From an uncultured Anaeroplasmataceae bacterium (lineage in GTDB: Bacteria > Bacillota_I > Bacilli_A > Acholeplasmatales > Anaeroplasmataceae), in contig CAKQEA010000003.1 in the NCBI GenBank assembly GCA_934229785.1, positions 1 to 64,000 of the forward strand: DNA of 64,000 bases, given 5' to 3'. The notes beneath the pieces are model-generated. The model did not search any database, was not told the origin of the DNA, and worked only from the letters and a program-made list of their open reading frames with translations. Numbering within the stretch: the first letter of the stretch is position 1; the number at the start of each line of letters is the position of its first letter. Below, in pieces: positions 36,889-45,669 of this stretch. The translations under genes were made by a program, and so were the position numbers.

Positions 36889-37077
36889 GTGATGGGAATT
36901 AGTAATTTAAGGTAGCTTTTTAAGAGAGTTGCTGGGTGGTGTGAAGCAATAAAACGATTAAATGAATCTATCCTTGATAGAAAGCGTATCTCTGCGTTAA
37001 AGAGCTTAAGCGCTAGTTTTTACTAGAAATAAGGTGGCACCGCGATAATTCGTCCTTAGATTATTCTAAGGACTTTT
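36889..37077 (+). promoter_or_regulatory. Serine T-box leader
   Basis: It holds the T-box landmarks in order: AGTAA near the specifier stem, AGAGAG, GGTGGTGTGAAGC, a specifier TGAA-TCT-A (36967-36969, codon UCU for Ser), the T-box core AAGGTGGCACCGCG at 37031-37044, and a terminator stem GTCCTTAG / CTAAGGAC at about 37052-37072 with a T-run. Uncharged tRNA-Ser should favour the antiterminator and switch on serS. Confidence 0.93.
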
Positions 37078-37100
37078 TATATTTTAAAAAGGAGATTATT

Positions 37101-38378
37101 ATGTTAGATATTAAGTTTGTAAGAGAAAATCCTGAACTTGTAAAAGAAAACATTAAGAAGAAGTTTCAGGATGAAAAGTTACCTTTAGTTGATGAGGTAA
37201 TTGAAATTGATAAGGAAATCCGTGCTTTAAAGGCTGAGGGTGAGGCATTAAGAGCATCTCGTAATGATTTAAGTAAACAAATTGGTACATTGATGCGTAA
37301 TAAGGAAGTTGATAAGGCTAATGAGATTAAGGCCATTGTTTCTAAAAACAATGAACGTATTAGTGAAATCGATCCACTTTTAACTGAATTAAATGCTAAT
37401 TTATTAAAGAAAATGATGGTTATCCCTCAAATAGTTGATGCATCTGTTCCTGTAGGACGTGATGATTCACAAAATGTTGAAATTGAAAAATTTGGTGAGC
37501 CAGTTGTACCTTCTTATGAAATACCATATCATGCTGATATTATTGCTAAGTTTAATGGTCTTGATAAAGATGCTTCAGGTAGAACATCTGGTAATGGCTT
37601 TTATTATTTAATGGGTCCTATTGCTAGACTTCATTCAGCTATGCTATCATATGCTAGAGATTTTATGATTGATAAGGGGTTTACATATTGTATTCCACCA
37701 TTTATGATTCGTTCTGACGTTGTTAATGGTGTTATGAGCTTTGCTGAAATGGAAAATATGATGTATAAGATTGAAGGTGAGGATTTGTATTTAATTGGTA
37801 CATCTGAACATTCAATGATTGGTAGATTTAAAGGACAAATTGTTAAGGAAAGTGAGTTACCTATTACTTTAACATCATATTCTCCTTGCTTCCGTAAGGA
37901 GGTTGGTGCTCACGGTATAGAGGAACGTGGAATTTATCGTGTTCATCAATTTGAAAAACAAGAAATGATTGTTTTATGTAAGCCTGAGGATTCTATGACT
38001 TGGTATAATAAAATGTGGTCATATACTGTTGAGTTTTTTAGAAGTATGGATGTTCCAGTTCGTACGTTAGAATGCTGTACTGGTGATTTAGCAGATTTAA
38101 AGGTTAAATCTTGTGATGTTGAGGCATGGAGTCCAAGACAAAAGAAGTATTTTGAGGTTGGTTCATGTTCAACACTTGGTGATGCCCAAGCAAGAAGACT
38201 TGGTATTCGTACTAAGGGTGATGATGGTACTTATTTAGTTCATACTTTAAATAATACAGTATTAGCTTCTCCAAGAGGATTAATTGCTGTACTTGAAAAT
38301 AATTATAATGAGGATGGTAGTATTAATATTCCAGCTGCATTACAGCCATATATGGGTGGAATGAAGATTATAAAGTAA
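37101..38378 (+). CDS. serS: Seryl-tRNA synthetase
   Basis: The protein has 425 aa. It charges tRNA-Ser. The N-terminal coiled-coil arm (LDIKFVRENPELVKENI onward, heptad-like to ~residue 100) is followed by class II motifs: TSEHSMIG, SPCFRKEVGAHG, YRVHQFEKQEM and LNNTVLASPRGLIA-like motif 3. Length is normal. The ribosome site is AAAGGAGA. Transcription is controlled by the upstream T-box. Confidence 0.97.
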   Translation: MLDIKFVRENPELVKENIKKKFQDEKLPLVDEVIEIDKEIRALKAEGEALRASRNDLSKQIGTLMRNKEVDKANEIKAIVSKNNERISEIDPLLTELNANLLKKMMVIPQIVDASVPVGRDDSQNVEIEKFGEPVVPSYEIPYHADIIAKFNGLDKDASGRTSGNGFYYLMGPIARLHSAMLSYARDFMIDKGFTYCIPPFMIRSDVVNGVMSFAEMENMMYKIEGEDLYLIGTSEHSMIGRFKGQIVKESELPITLTSYSPCFRKEVGAHGIEERGIYRVHQFEKQEMIVLCKPEDSMTWYNKMWSYTVEFFRSMDVPVRTLECCTGDLADLKVKSCDVEAWSPRQKKYFEVGSCSTLGDAQARRLGIRTKGDDGTYLVHTLNNTVLASPRGLIAVLENNYNEDGSINIPAALQPYMGGMKIIK

Positions 38379-38382
38379 TTTA

Positions 38383-38415
38383 TAAAAAAAACTAGCTTGA
38401 TAAAGTCAAGCTAGT
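38383..38415 (-). terminator. Minus-strand intrinsic terminator after serS
   Basis: The perfect 10-bp stem ACTAGCTTGA / TCAAGCTAGT is followed by an A-run on its left side, so on the minus strand it reads stem then T-run. On the plus strand there is no T-run after it. This suggests transcription entering from the right on the minus strand. Confidence 0.65.
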
Positions 38416-38428
38416 CTGAATCTATTTA

Positions 38429-38489
38429 AAAATTCTTTATCAGGAAAAATTTTTAGCGTTCTTGGGGAGATTGATTGATAAAGAATTTT
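38429..38489. other. 14-bp perfect hairpin between serS and mscS
   Basis: AAAATTCTTTATCA / TGATAAAGAATTTT encloses a 33-nt loop. It may belong to a minus-strand RNA ending at 38383, or be a structured plus-strand 3' end of serS. No known RNA family was recognised. Confidence 0.55.
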
Positions 38490-38608
38490 CTTCTCCTTTC
38501 TGTCTTATTTATTGACAACTATATTGTATAAAATAAATGTGGAATAAATAATGCATTAAAGTGGAAAAATATAGACAAATTATGTGAAAATGTTGGAGGA
38601 AGTAAAGG

Positions 38609-39481
38609 ATGTTTTTAGAAGAGGCCGTTGATGCTGCTACTAAAGCAGAGGCAACAAGCAAGGTTACTTGGGAAGCTATTTGGGCTAAGATAGTAGATTG
38701 GTTAACAAATACTGGTATTAAGGTTGTTATTGCCTTATTGTTGATGTTTATTACCTTTAGAGTTATTAATTTTATTTCAAAGAAGATTTATAAGAAATTA
38801 CAAAGAAAGCATGTTGATGAAACTATCGCAAGAGTAACAAATAATATTATTAAAATTACTTTAAAATGTTTAGTGTTAATTTGCTTGGTTGGTTATGTTG
38901 GAATTGAGACTGCATCTATTTCAGCTGTTGTTGCTTCATTAGGTGTAGGTATTTCATTAGCTGTACAAGGAACTTTAGCTAATTTTGCAGGTGGTATTAT
39001 CATTATTATTATGAGACCATTTAAGATTGGTGATTATATTACTTCAAATGGACAATCAGGTACTGTTGAGGATATTATGTTATTCTATACTCATATTGTT
39101 ACACCTGATAATAAGGTTATTTATATTCCAAATGGAACTTTAGCAAATAATGTTATTGTTAATGTTTCAGTTAAGGATGATCGTAGAGTAGATGTTATTA
39201 TGTCTATATCATATGCATCTGATGTTGACAAGGCAAAACAGATTATTAAAAATGTTTGTGCTTCAAATTCTTTAATTTTTACAACTCCTGCTCCATTTGT
39301 TGAAATTGGTGAATATGCTGATTCTTCAATTAATTTATTTGTTAGAGTTTGGACAAAGAATAGTAATTATTGGACTGTTAATTTCTACTTACTTGATGAA
39401 ATTAGGAAGCAATTTGAAGCTAATGGTATTGAAATTCCATTTAATCAATTGGATGTTAATTTAAAGACAGAAAATAAATAA
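38609..39481 (+). CDS. mscS: MscS-type mechanosensitive channel
   Basis: The protein has 290 aa. It relieves hypo-osmotic pressure. Three membrane helices lie in the first ~140 residues; the pore helix reads SLGVGISLAVQGTLANFAGGIIIIIMRPF in two typical parts, followed by the beta domain start KIGDYI and PNGTLANNVIVN. The N-terminus has ~25 extra residues (EEAVDAATKAEATSK). The ribosome site is GGAGGAAG. A terminator follows. Confidence 0.93.
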   Translation: MFLEEAVDAATKAEATSKVTWEAIWAKIVDWLTNTGIKVVIALLLMFITFRVINFISKKIYKKLQRKHVDETIARVTNNIIKITLKCLVLICLVGYVGIETASISAVVASLGVGISLAVQGTLANFAGGIIIIIMRPFKIGDYITSNGQSGTVEDIMLFYTHIVTPDNKVIYIPNGTLANNVIVNVSVKDDRRVDVIMSISYASDVDKAKQIIKNVCASNSLIFTTPAPFVEIGEYADSSINLFVRVWTKNSNYWTVNFYLLDEIRKQFEANGIEIPFNQLDVNLKTENK

Positions 39482-39490
39482 TTTTATATA

Positions 39491-39517
39491 GCTCAGATTT
39501 ATCTGGGCCTTTTATTT
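39491..39517 (+). terminator. Intrinsic terminator of mscS
   Basis: GCTCAGA / TCTGGGC stem with one G-U pair, followed by CTTTTATTTTATT. Confidence 0.65.
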
Positions 39518-39631
39518 TATTGGGAAACTGCAATTTTATAAAATTTATGTTTTCAAAAATTAAATAAGTATCTAAAAATTAGAAGTTTTTATTGAAGAAA
39601 TGAGAAAATTTAAGCTTTGTTATTCTTTTGT

Positions 39632-39660
39632 TTGTAAAATGATTACAAATAGAATATAAT
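39632..39660 (+). promoter_or_regulatory. Promoter of phospholipid gene cluster
   Basis: TTGTAA, 17-nt spacer, TATAAT. Confidence 0.65.
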
Positions 39661-39682
39661 TATACAATAGGGGATTATAAAT

Positions 39683-40747
39683 ATGCAAAATGGGGAAAAG
39701 AAAAAAGTAAAAATTAAATATATTTTAAGTATTTTGTTTTTAATTCTACTTATTGTTGTTACATTTGTAGTTCTTTTTACAAAATATAGCTTTAATGAAT
39801 TGATGATGGTAATTAGAGTTGTTGATTTTAAATATGTTTTTATTGGAGTTTTAATGATTTTTGTTTACATCTATTTTGAAGGCGTAGCAATGAGGGAGTT
39901 ATTTAAGGCTCAAAAAATTAAGGTTTCTAGAAAAGCAAATTTTTTATATTCAGCTATTGATTATTATTTTTGTAGTATTACACCTAGCTGTTCAGGTGGA
40001 CAACCGATGGTTGCCTATTATATGAAAAAGGATAATATCAATTTAACAAATTCAACATTAGTTTTATTAATTAATACAGCTTTATTTAAAATTGTTCTTA
40101 TTATTTTATCTTTGATTTCTGCTATATGTTGTCATAATTTGTTATTTAGGTATCCTATTTTAGTTGTATTGTTTATAATAGGTCTTATTATTAATGTTTT
40201 TTTAATAACTTTATGTTTTTTAGTTGCTCATAAAAGAGTATGGGTTGAAAGTGTTGGAGTTAGATTTATATTTTTGCTAAGTAAATTGCATATTATTAAA
40301 AATCCTATTACCATTTCTAAAAATTTTATTAGAAAAATGGATAATTATGAGAAGGGTGCTTTGCTTATTAGAACTAATAAAAAGGAGTTTTATTTAGCAT
40401 TATTATATAATTTCATTCAAAGAATTGCTTTCTTTTCGATTAGTTATTTTGTTTATTTGGCATTTAAAAGTAAATTTGTTGAATTATCTGGATATGGTTT
40501 CATTGAGTTGTTTTCTATTCAGGTAATTATTGCCTTATGTGTTGATTCATTACCGCTTCCTGGTGGAGTGGGTATATCTGAATATTTATATGTACTTGTT
40601 TTTGGTATTGTTTATGAAGTTGGAGATTCTTCATTTGTTGCTTCAGCAATGTTATTAACACGAGCTATTAATTTCTATGTTCCACTAATTGTTACTGGAA
40701 TATTTGTTGTTGTTAAGCAATTGATTAATATTAAAACACATAATTAG
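39683..40747 (+). CDS. Flippase-like membrane protein (LPG synthase TM domain family)
   Basis: The protein has 354 aa. It has about eight membrane helices and resembles the membrane half of MprF and the UPF0104/YbhN group: YFCSITPSCSGGQP, then NFIQRIAFFSISY and SLPLPGGVGISEY. These are the landmarks of the lysylphosphatidylglycerol synthase TM region. The catalytic soluble domain of MprF is absent, so flipping or lipid transport is likelier than lysylation. It is first in a cluster with pssA, psd and PAP2. Confidence 0.82.
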   Translation: MQNGEKKKVKIKYILSILFLILLIVVTFVVLFTKYSFNELMMVIRVVDFKYVFIGVLMIFVYIYFEGVAMRELFKAQKIKVSRKANFLYSAIDYYFCSITPSCSGGQPMVAYYMKKDNINLTNSTLVLLINTALFKIVLIILSLISAICCHNLLFRYPILVVLFIIGLIINVFLITLCFLVAHKRVWVESVGVRFIFLLSKLHIIKNPITISKNFIRKMDNYEKGALLIRTNKKEFYLALLYNFIQRIAFFSISYFVYLAFKSKFVELSGYGFIELFSIQVIIALCVDSLPLPGGVGISEYLYVLVFGIVYEVGDSSFVASAMLLTRAINFYVPLIVTGIFVVVKQLINIKTHN

Positions 40748-40760
40748 GGAGGTTATTATT

Positions 40761-41402
40761 ATGGTTGGTTATTATAATTATACTGTTTGGTTAACTTATT
40801 TTTCGCTTGTTTTTGGTGGAGCTGGTATTTGTTTTGCATTGTCAATGCATCCATATTTAGCCACAATAATGCTTGCTGTTAGTGGTATTTGTGACTTATT
40901 TGATGGTAAGATAGCAAGAACAAAGAAGGATAGAACTGACAATGAGAAGCATTTTGGTATTGAGATTGATTCTTTGTGTGATTTAGTTTGCTTTGGCTGC
41001 CTACCTTTATGTATTGGCTATTGTGTTGGTATGAAACAGTGGTATTTTTGGCCTATTTTAATTTTATTTATTGTTTGTGGTATGATTCGTTTAGCCTATT
41101 ATAATGTAGTTGAGTTTAATAAAGCTCCTGGCGAAAAAAGTGTATTTTATGGCTTGCCTATTACAACCTCAGCTATTATAATTCCTTTTTTAATGCTATT
41201 TCATCCTCTTATTGGTGTTAATTATTTCTATATAGTATATGCTGTTGTTTTAGGATTATTAACTATTGGTTATATTGTTAAAATTAGGATTCCTAAGCCT
41301 AGCACAAAGACATCCATTATTATGGTTATCATCTTAATGCTTATTTTTATTGCTTTGCTTGTTGTTGAGCTTATTTTAAAGATAAATGGTTTGATTTTAT
41401 GA
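40761..41402 (+). CDS. pssA: CDP-diacylglycerol-serine O-phosphatidyltransferase
   Basis: The protein has 213 aa. It makes phosphatidylserine. The CDP-alcohol phosphotransferase motif is complete: D45, D48-G-x2-A52-R53, G66, D70, D74. About six membrane helices are predicted. GGAGGTTATT precedes the ATG. Its TGA stop overlaps the psd start (ATGA). Pairing with psd supports serine over glycerophosphate as acceptor. Confidence 0.92.
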   Translation: MVGYYNYTVWLTYFSLVFGGAGICFALSMHPYLATIMLAVSGICDLFDGKIARTKKDRTDNEKHFGIEIDSLCDLVCFGCLPLCIGYCVGMKQWYFWPILILFIVCGMIRLAYYNVVEFNKAPGEKSVFYGLPITTSAIIIPFLMLFHPLIGVNYFYIVYAVVLGLLTIGYIVKIRIPKPSTKTSIIMVIILMLIFIALLVVELILKINGLIL

Positions 41403-42262
41403 TAGTATCAAGAAATAGAAGTATTGTTAAAGAAGATGATGCATCAAAAGGACAAAAATTTTTATATAGATTTTTTATTGGTAGGGCGTTTTTGTTTATT
41501 TTAACACGTCCTTTTGTTTCTAAGCTAGGTGGCTTTATTTTATCTACAAAGTTGTCAAAGCTTGGTATTAAAGGGTTTATAAAAAGAAATAATATTAATG
41601 TTTGTGATTATGAAATTGATAGTATTAATTCGTTTAATGATTTCTTTTGTAGAAAAATTAAGCCTAATAGAAGAAGTATTGATTATGATTTGAAGGCTTT
41701 TATTAGTCCCTGTGATTCTAAACTGTCTGTTTATAAGATTAATAAGGATAGTATTTTTAACATAAAAAATTCTTATTATAAGCTATCTGATTTAGTTAAT
41801 GATGAGGAATTAGCTTCAAAGTATATTGATGGATATGCCCTTGTTTTTAGACTGTGTGTTGATGATTATCATAGATATTGCTATATAGATAGTGGTACTA
41901 AGGGTGAGAATGTTCATATTAAAGGAATTTTTCATACTGTTAATCCAATTGCTTTAGAAAAATATAATTTTTTTAAAACTAATAGTAGAGAATATAGTAT
42001 TTTGCACACTGATCATTTTTCTGATGTTGTTCAAATTGAGGTTGGGGCAATGATGGTTGGAAAGATTGATAATTATCATGGTAATTATTCTTTTAAAAAG
42101 GGTGAAGAAAAAGGAAAATTTTTATTTGGTGGTTCAACTATTGTTTTACTTGTTAAGCCATGTGTTAAAATTGATGATGTTTTTATAGATGAAACTAAAC
42201 TTGGTAATGAGGTTATTGTAAAATATGGAGAAAAAATAGGTGAATTATATGAGAATTTATAA
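41399..42262 (+). CDS. psd: Phosphatidylserine decarboxylase
   Basis: The protein has 287 aa. It makes phosphatidylethanolamine. The pyruvoyl cleavage site is FGGST with S246 as the prosthetic serine; most have LGST. SFNDFFCRKI, SPCDS, VDDYHRYCYIDSG, and the IEVGAMMVG strand are family hallmarks. It starts in the pssA stop codon, so pssA and psd are co-translated, giving a complete PS-to-PE branch. Confidence 0.95.
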   Translation: MIVSRNRSIVKEDDASKGQKFLYRFFIGRAFLFILTRPFVSKLGGFILSTKLSKLGIKGFIKRNNINVCDYEIDSINSFNDFFCRKIKPNRRSIDYDLKAFISPCDSKLSVYKINKDSIFNIKNSYYKLSDLVNDEELASKYIDGYALVFRLCVDDYHRYCYIDSGTKGENVHIKGIFHTVNPIALEKYNFFKTNSREYSILHTDHFSDVVQIEVGAMMVGKIDNYHGNYSFKKGEEKGKFLFGGSTIVLLVKPCVKIDDVFIDETKLGNEVIVKYGEKIGELYENL

Positions 42263-42983
42263 TTGTTACTCAAAGAGTTCATTTAATAATTTTATGGTTA
42301 AACATAATTTATATTATTTGCTGCTTGCAATTTTGTTTTATTTAGCTATGTGGGGATTATACACTATATGTTTTGTGGTAAATACTACCACTCATTATTT
42401 TAATATGGAAATTGATAAGCATATTCCATTTGTTAAGTATATGCTAATATTTTATTATACTCATTATTTTGTTCCAGAATTATTATTATGGCGCATTTCC
42501 TTTATTGATAAGAGAAAATATTGGAATGTATTAACCGCTTATGCTATTTCTTGTGCAATTTGTTTTATTATTTATCTTTGTTATAATGTAGGAATGGAAA
42601 GACAGCCTGGGTATGGTGTTGATTATTTATTTCCTATTAGTGAGGTTGATAGTATATCTAAGCTATTTGATTATGGAATAAATGCTATATATGCAAGTGA
42701 TCCAATGGCTTTAAATTGTTTCCCAAGTATTCATTCTATTGGTGGATGTGCTATGCTTATTTTAAGCATATTTATTCCTAACGTTGATAAAAAGAGACTT
42801 CCTATTTGGGTTATTATAATTGGTATTATATGTGGTATTGGCTGTATGTTGTCAACTATCTTTATAAAACAACATTATTTTATTGATATGTTTTGTGGAT
42901 TTATTTTGATGTTAATAGTATATATTTTGGTTTGTATAATTGGTAAATTTATTTTGAAAAAGAAACAAGAATGTATTATATAA
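42249..42983 (+). CDS. PAP2-superfamily phosphatase, membrane-bound
   Basis: The protein has 244 aa and about six membrane helices. Active-site parts are CFPSIHS (motif C2) and STIFIKQHYFID (motif C3, His and Asp). Motif C1 is poorly defined (the ERQPGYGVDYLFP region may serve). Likely phosphatidate or phosphatidylglycerophosphate phosphatase, or lipid-linked sugar phosphatase. ATG 42249 follows AGGTGA and overlaps psd by 14 nt; GTG 42240 is an alternative. It closes the phospholipid cluster. Confidence 0.82.
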   Translation: MRIYNCYSKSSFNNFMVKHNLYYLLLAILFYLAMWGLYTICFVVNTTTHYFNMEIDKHIPFVKYMLIFYYTHYFVPELLLWRISFIDKRKYWNVLTAYAISCAICFIIYLCYNVGMERQPGYGVDYLFPISEVDSISKLFDYGINAIYASDPMALNCFPSIHSIGGCAMLILSIFIPNVDKKRLPIWVIIIGIICGIGCMLSTIFIKQHYFIDMFCGFILMLIVYILVCIIGKFILKKKQECII

Positions 42984-43034
42984 TCTATAAATTATTCTTG
43001 GTTTAAAAATGTGTTATTAAGGTTAGAAATGTTA

Positions 43035-43063
43035 TTGAATTTAATAGTTAAAAATGTTAAAAT
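43035..43063 (+). promoter_or_regulatory. guaB promoter
   Basis: TTGAAT, 17-nt spacer, TAAAAT with TG two bases upstream (extended -10). Confidence 0.65.
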
Positions 43064-43092
43064 CTACTAAAGAAAATTTTTTGGAGGGCATT

Positions 43093-44595
43093 ATGGCATT
43101 TTATTATAATGAACCATCACATACCTTTAGTGAATATTTACTTGTTCCAGGATATAGTGATGAAAATTGTATTCCTAATAGAGTTTCATTAAAAACTCCT
43201 TTAGTTAAGTTTAAAAAGGGTGAGGAACCAGCAATTACAATGAATATTCCTATGATTTCAGCAATTATGCAATCTGTATCTAATGATACTATGGCTGTAG
43301 CACTTGCTAAAGAGGGTGGAGTATCGTTCATTTATGGTTCTCAATCTGTTGAATCACAGGCTGAAATGGTTAGAAAGGTTAAAAATTATAAGGCTGGTTT
43401 TGTAGCTTCAGATTCTAATATTAGACCTGATCAAACATTAAAGGATGTATTAGAGTTGAAGGAAGAAAAAGGACATTCAACTATTGCGGTTACTGCTGAT
43501 GGTACTGCAAATTCTAAGCTTTTAGGTATTGTAAGCTCAAGAGATTATCGTGTTTCACGTATGAGCCTAGATGAGAAGGTTTCTTCATTTATGACTCCAC
43601 TTGACAAGCTTGTAGTAGCTAAAGAAGGAACAACATTAAAGGAAGCTAATGATATTATATGGGAAAATAAATTAAATTCTTTACCAATTGTTGATGATAA
43701 TGGTTGTTTAGTTGCTTTTGTTTTCCGTAAGGACTATGCTTCTCATAAGGAAAATCCTTTGGAATTACTTGATTCTAAAAAGAGATATATTGTTGGTGCT
43801 GGTATTAATACTAGGGATTACGAAACAAGAGTTCCTGCGTTAGTTGAGGCTGGTGCTGATGTTTTATGTATTGATTCATCTGAGGGCTTTTCTGCATGGC
43901 AAAAGAACACTATTAAGTGGATTCGTGATAAATATGGTGATACTGTCAAGGTAGGAGCTGGTAATATTGTTGATGCTGAGGGCTTCCGTTTCTTGGCTGA
44001 TTGTGGTGCTGATTTTATTAAGATTGGTATTGGTGGAGGCTCTATTTGTATTACTCGTGAAACTAAGGGTATTGGTCGTGGACAAGCTACTTCAGTTATT
44101 GAGGTTGCTAAGGCGCGTGATGAATATTACAAGGAAACTGGTATTTATGTTCCTATTTGTTCAGATGGTGGTATTGTTCATGATTATCATATTACTCTAG
44201 CTTTAGCTATGGGCTGTGATTTCTGTATGCTTGGTAGATATTTCGCTAGATTTGACGAATCCCCTACTCAAAAGTTATTTATAAATGGTAACTATGTTAA
44301 GGAATATTGGGGTGAGGGATCTGCAAGAGCTCGTAACTGGCAAAGATATGACTTAGGTGGCTCTAAGAAGCTTTCATTTGTTGAGGGTGTTGATTCTTAT
44401 GTTCCATATGCTGGACCACTTCATGATGGTATGGATGTTACTTTAAGTAAGATTCGTCATACTATGTGTAATTGTGGTGCATTAACAATTCCACAGTTGC
44501 AATCTAAAGCTAAGTTAACCCTTGTTAGTAGTGTTTCTATCGTTGAAGGTGGAGCACACGATGTATTAGTAAAGGATAATAATACACATAATTGA
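43093..44595 (+). CDS. guaB: IMP dehydrogenase, Tritrichomonas-like type
   Basis: The protein has 500 aa. It oxidises IMP to XMP, the key step to GMP. Catalytic Cys319 lies in [18 protein letters not shown]; the loop around it is unlike the usual GPGSICTTR. CBS domains occupy about 95-230. The flap carries NWQRYDLGG, and the end reads [14 protein letters not shown] and [10 protein letters not shown]. These features and even the cysteine number match, from memory, the IMP dehydrogenase of the protozoan Tritrichomonas foetus. ATG 43093 follows GGAGGGC; earlier in-frame ATG lies over the -10 region. Confidence 0.95.
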   Translation: MAFYYNEPSHTFSEYLLVPGYSDENCIPNRVSLKTPLVKFKKGEEPAITMNIPMISAIMQSVSNDTMAVALAKEGGVSFIYGSQSVESQAEMVRKVKNYKAGFVASDSNIRPDQTLKDVLELKEEKGHSTIAVTADGTANSKLLGIVSSRDYRVSRMSLDEKVSSFMTPLDKLVVAKEGTTLKEANDIIWENKLNSLPIVDDNGCLVAFVFRKDYASHKENPLELLDSKKRYIVGAGINTRDYETRVPALVEAGADVLCIDSSEGFSAWQKNTIKWIRDKYGDTVKVGAGNIVDAEGFRFLADCGADFIKIGIGGGSICITRETKGIGRGQATSVIEVAKARDEYYKETGIYVPICSDGGIVHDYHITLALAMGCDFCMLGRYFARFDESPTQKLFINGNYVKEYWGEGSARARNWQRYDLGGSKKLSFVEGVDSYVPYAGPLHDGMDVTLSKIRHTMCNCGALTIPQLQSKAKLTLVSSVSIVEGGAHDVLVKDNNTHN

Positions 44596-44605
44596 TTTAA
44601 TTAAT

Positions 44606-44670
44606 AAGGCTGTATTGGTAATAATTTTTTGATAATAAAATTATTGCTAAAATACCAGCCTTTAATTTTT
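44606..44670 (+). terminator. Intrinsic terminator between guaB and degV
   Basis: AAGGCTG / CAGCCTT pair plus inner AATAATTTT / AAAATTATT pairing, ending in TAATTTTT. Confidence 0.7.
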
Positions 44671-44682
44671 AAGGTGGATAAA

Positions 44683-45534
44683 ATGGTTAAAATTATAACT
44701 GATTCTACAAATGATTTAGGTAAAGAAATTCTTGATAAACTTGGTGTTTTAGTGTTACCTTTGTCAGTTAATTTTTCAAATGCTTCTTATTTAGATGGTG
44801 AAAATATTACAACAGAGGAGTTATATAAAATAGTTGATGAGGTTAATGAGCTTCCTAAGACTGCTGCAGTCCCAGTTCAAACTTTTATTGATACATTTAC
44901 TAATATTGTATCATCTGGTGATGAAATTGTTTTTACTGGTATTTCTAAGGCAATGAGTAGAACCTATGAAAATGCGTTGATGGCTGCTAAGGAGGTTGCA
45001 CCTGACAAAATATTTGTTGTTGACTCTATGAATTTATCGACTGGTATTGGCCTTTTAGTTTTAAAGGCTTGCAAGTATAGAGATAATGGTGATAGTGCAA
45101 GTGAAATTTCCTCAAAGCTAAATCGTGATAATAAGCTTGTTTTATCTCAATTTGCAATTGAAACCATGGAATATTTACATAAAGGTGGAAGATGCTCAAG
45201 CGTTGCAGCTATTGCGGGTTCGATTTTAAGAATTAAACCAATTATTGCAGTTAGAGATGGTAAAATGCATGTTCAAAAAAAACCTATTGGTAAAATGAAA
45301 TTTGCTCTTGATCAAATGATTAAGCAAATTATTAGTGATAGAGATAGATTAGATACTGATCACATTTTAATTACTCACTCTTTGGCTTATGAATCTGAAA
45401 AATATATTAGAAATATCTTAGAGAGTGAATTTCCTAATGTAGATATTATTTCTACTGTGGCTGGCTGTGTTATTTCTAGCCATTGTGGAAGAGGTACTAT
45501 TGGTATTTTGTATATGGTTAAGCCCGAAAAATAA
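44683..45534 (+). CDS. DegV family fatty-acid-binding protein
   Basis: The protein has 283 aa. DegV proteins (FakB-type) hold fatty acids for phosphorylation by FakA. Seen: ITDSTNDLG, the lower-domain FTGISKAMSRTYENA, VDSMNLSTGIGLLV, MEYLHKGGRCSS and the end CGRGTIGILYMV. No FakA gene is in the window. ATG 44683 follows AAGGTGG; upstream in-frame sequence is the terminator. Its terminator lies after the stop. Confidence 0.92.
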   Translation: MVKIITDSTNDLGKEILDKLGVLVLPLSVNFSNASYLDGENITTEELYKIVDEVNELPKTAAVPVQTFIDTFTNIVSSGDEIVFTGISKAMSRTYENALMAAKEVAPDKIFVVDSMNLSTGIGLLVLKACKYRDNGDSASEISSKLNRDNKLVLSQFAIETMEYLHKGGRCSSVAAIAGSILRIKPIIAVRDGKMHVQKKPIGKMKFALDQMIKQIISDRDRLDTDHILITHSLAYESEKYIRNILESEFPNVDIISTVAGCVISSHCGRGTIGILYMVKPEK

Positions 45535-45548
45535 ATAATATTTTGTTT

Positions 45549-45586
45549 GAGTTACTTTTTTCTTGAAAAATTGTAACTCTTTTTTA
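45549..45586 (+). terminator. Intrinsic terminator after degV
   Basis: GAGTTAC / GTAACTC stem with a 17-nt loop and a seven-T run. Confidence 0.85.
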
Positions 45587-45594
45587 AGAAAATA

Positions 45595-45623
45595 TTGAAA
45601 CATAAGGCATTTTCTTATATAAT
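45595..45623 (+). promoter_or_regulatory. yebC promoter
   Basis: TTGAAA, 17-nt spacer, TATAAT. It is one of the clearest promoters in the window. Confidence 0.8.
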
Positions 45624-45669
45624 ATGTAAGTAAAAATTAAATTTTTGACTCGAAAGGTTGTGTAAAATT

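Noticed and set aside
38512-38540. mscS promoter from TTGACA at 38512
   Set aside because: The -35 is perfect, but no acceptable -10 lies 16-18 nt downstream; a TATAAA at 38527 is far too close.
43876-44200. Open frames on both strands inside guaB and other core genes
   Set aside because: They are shadows of strongly conserved genes, with low-complexity translations and no ribosome sites.
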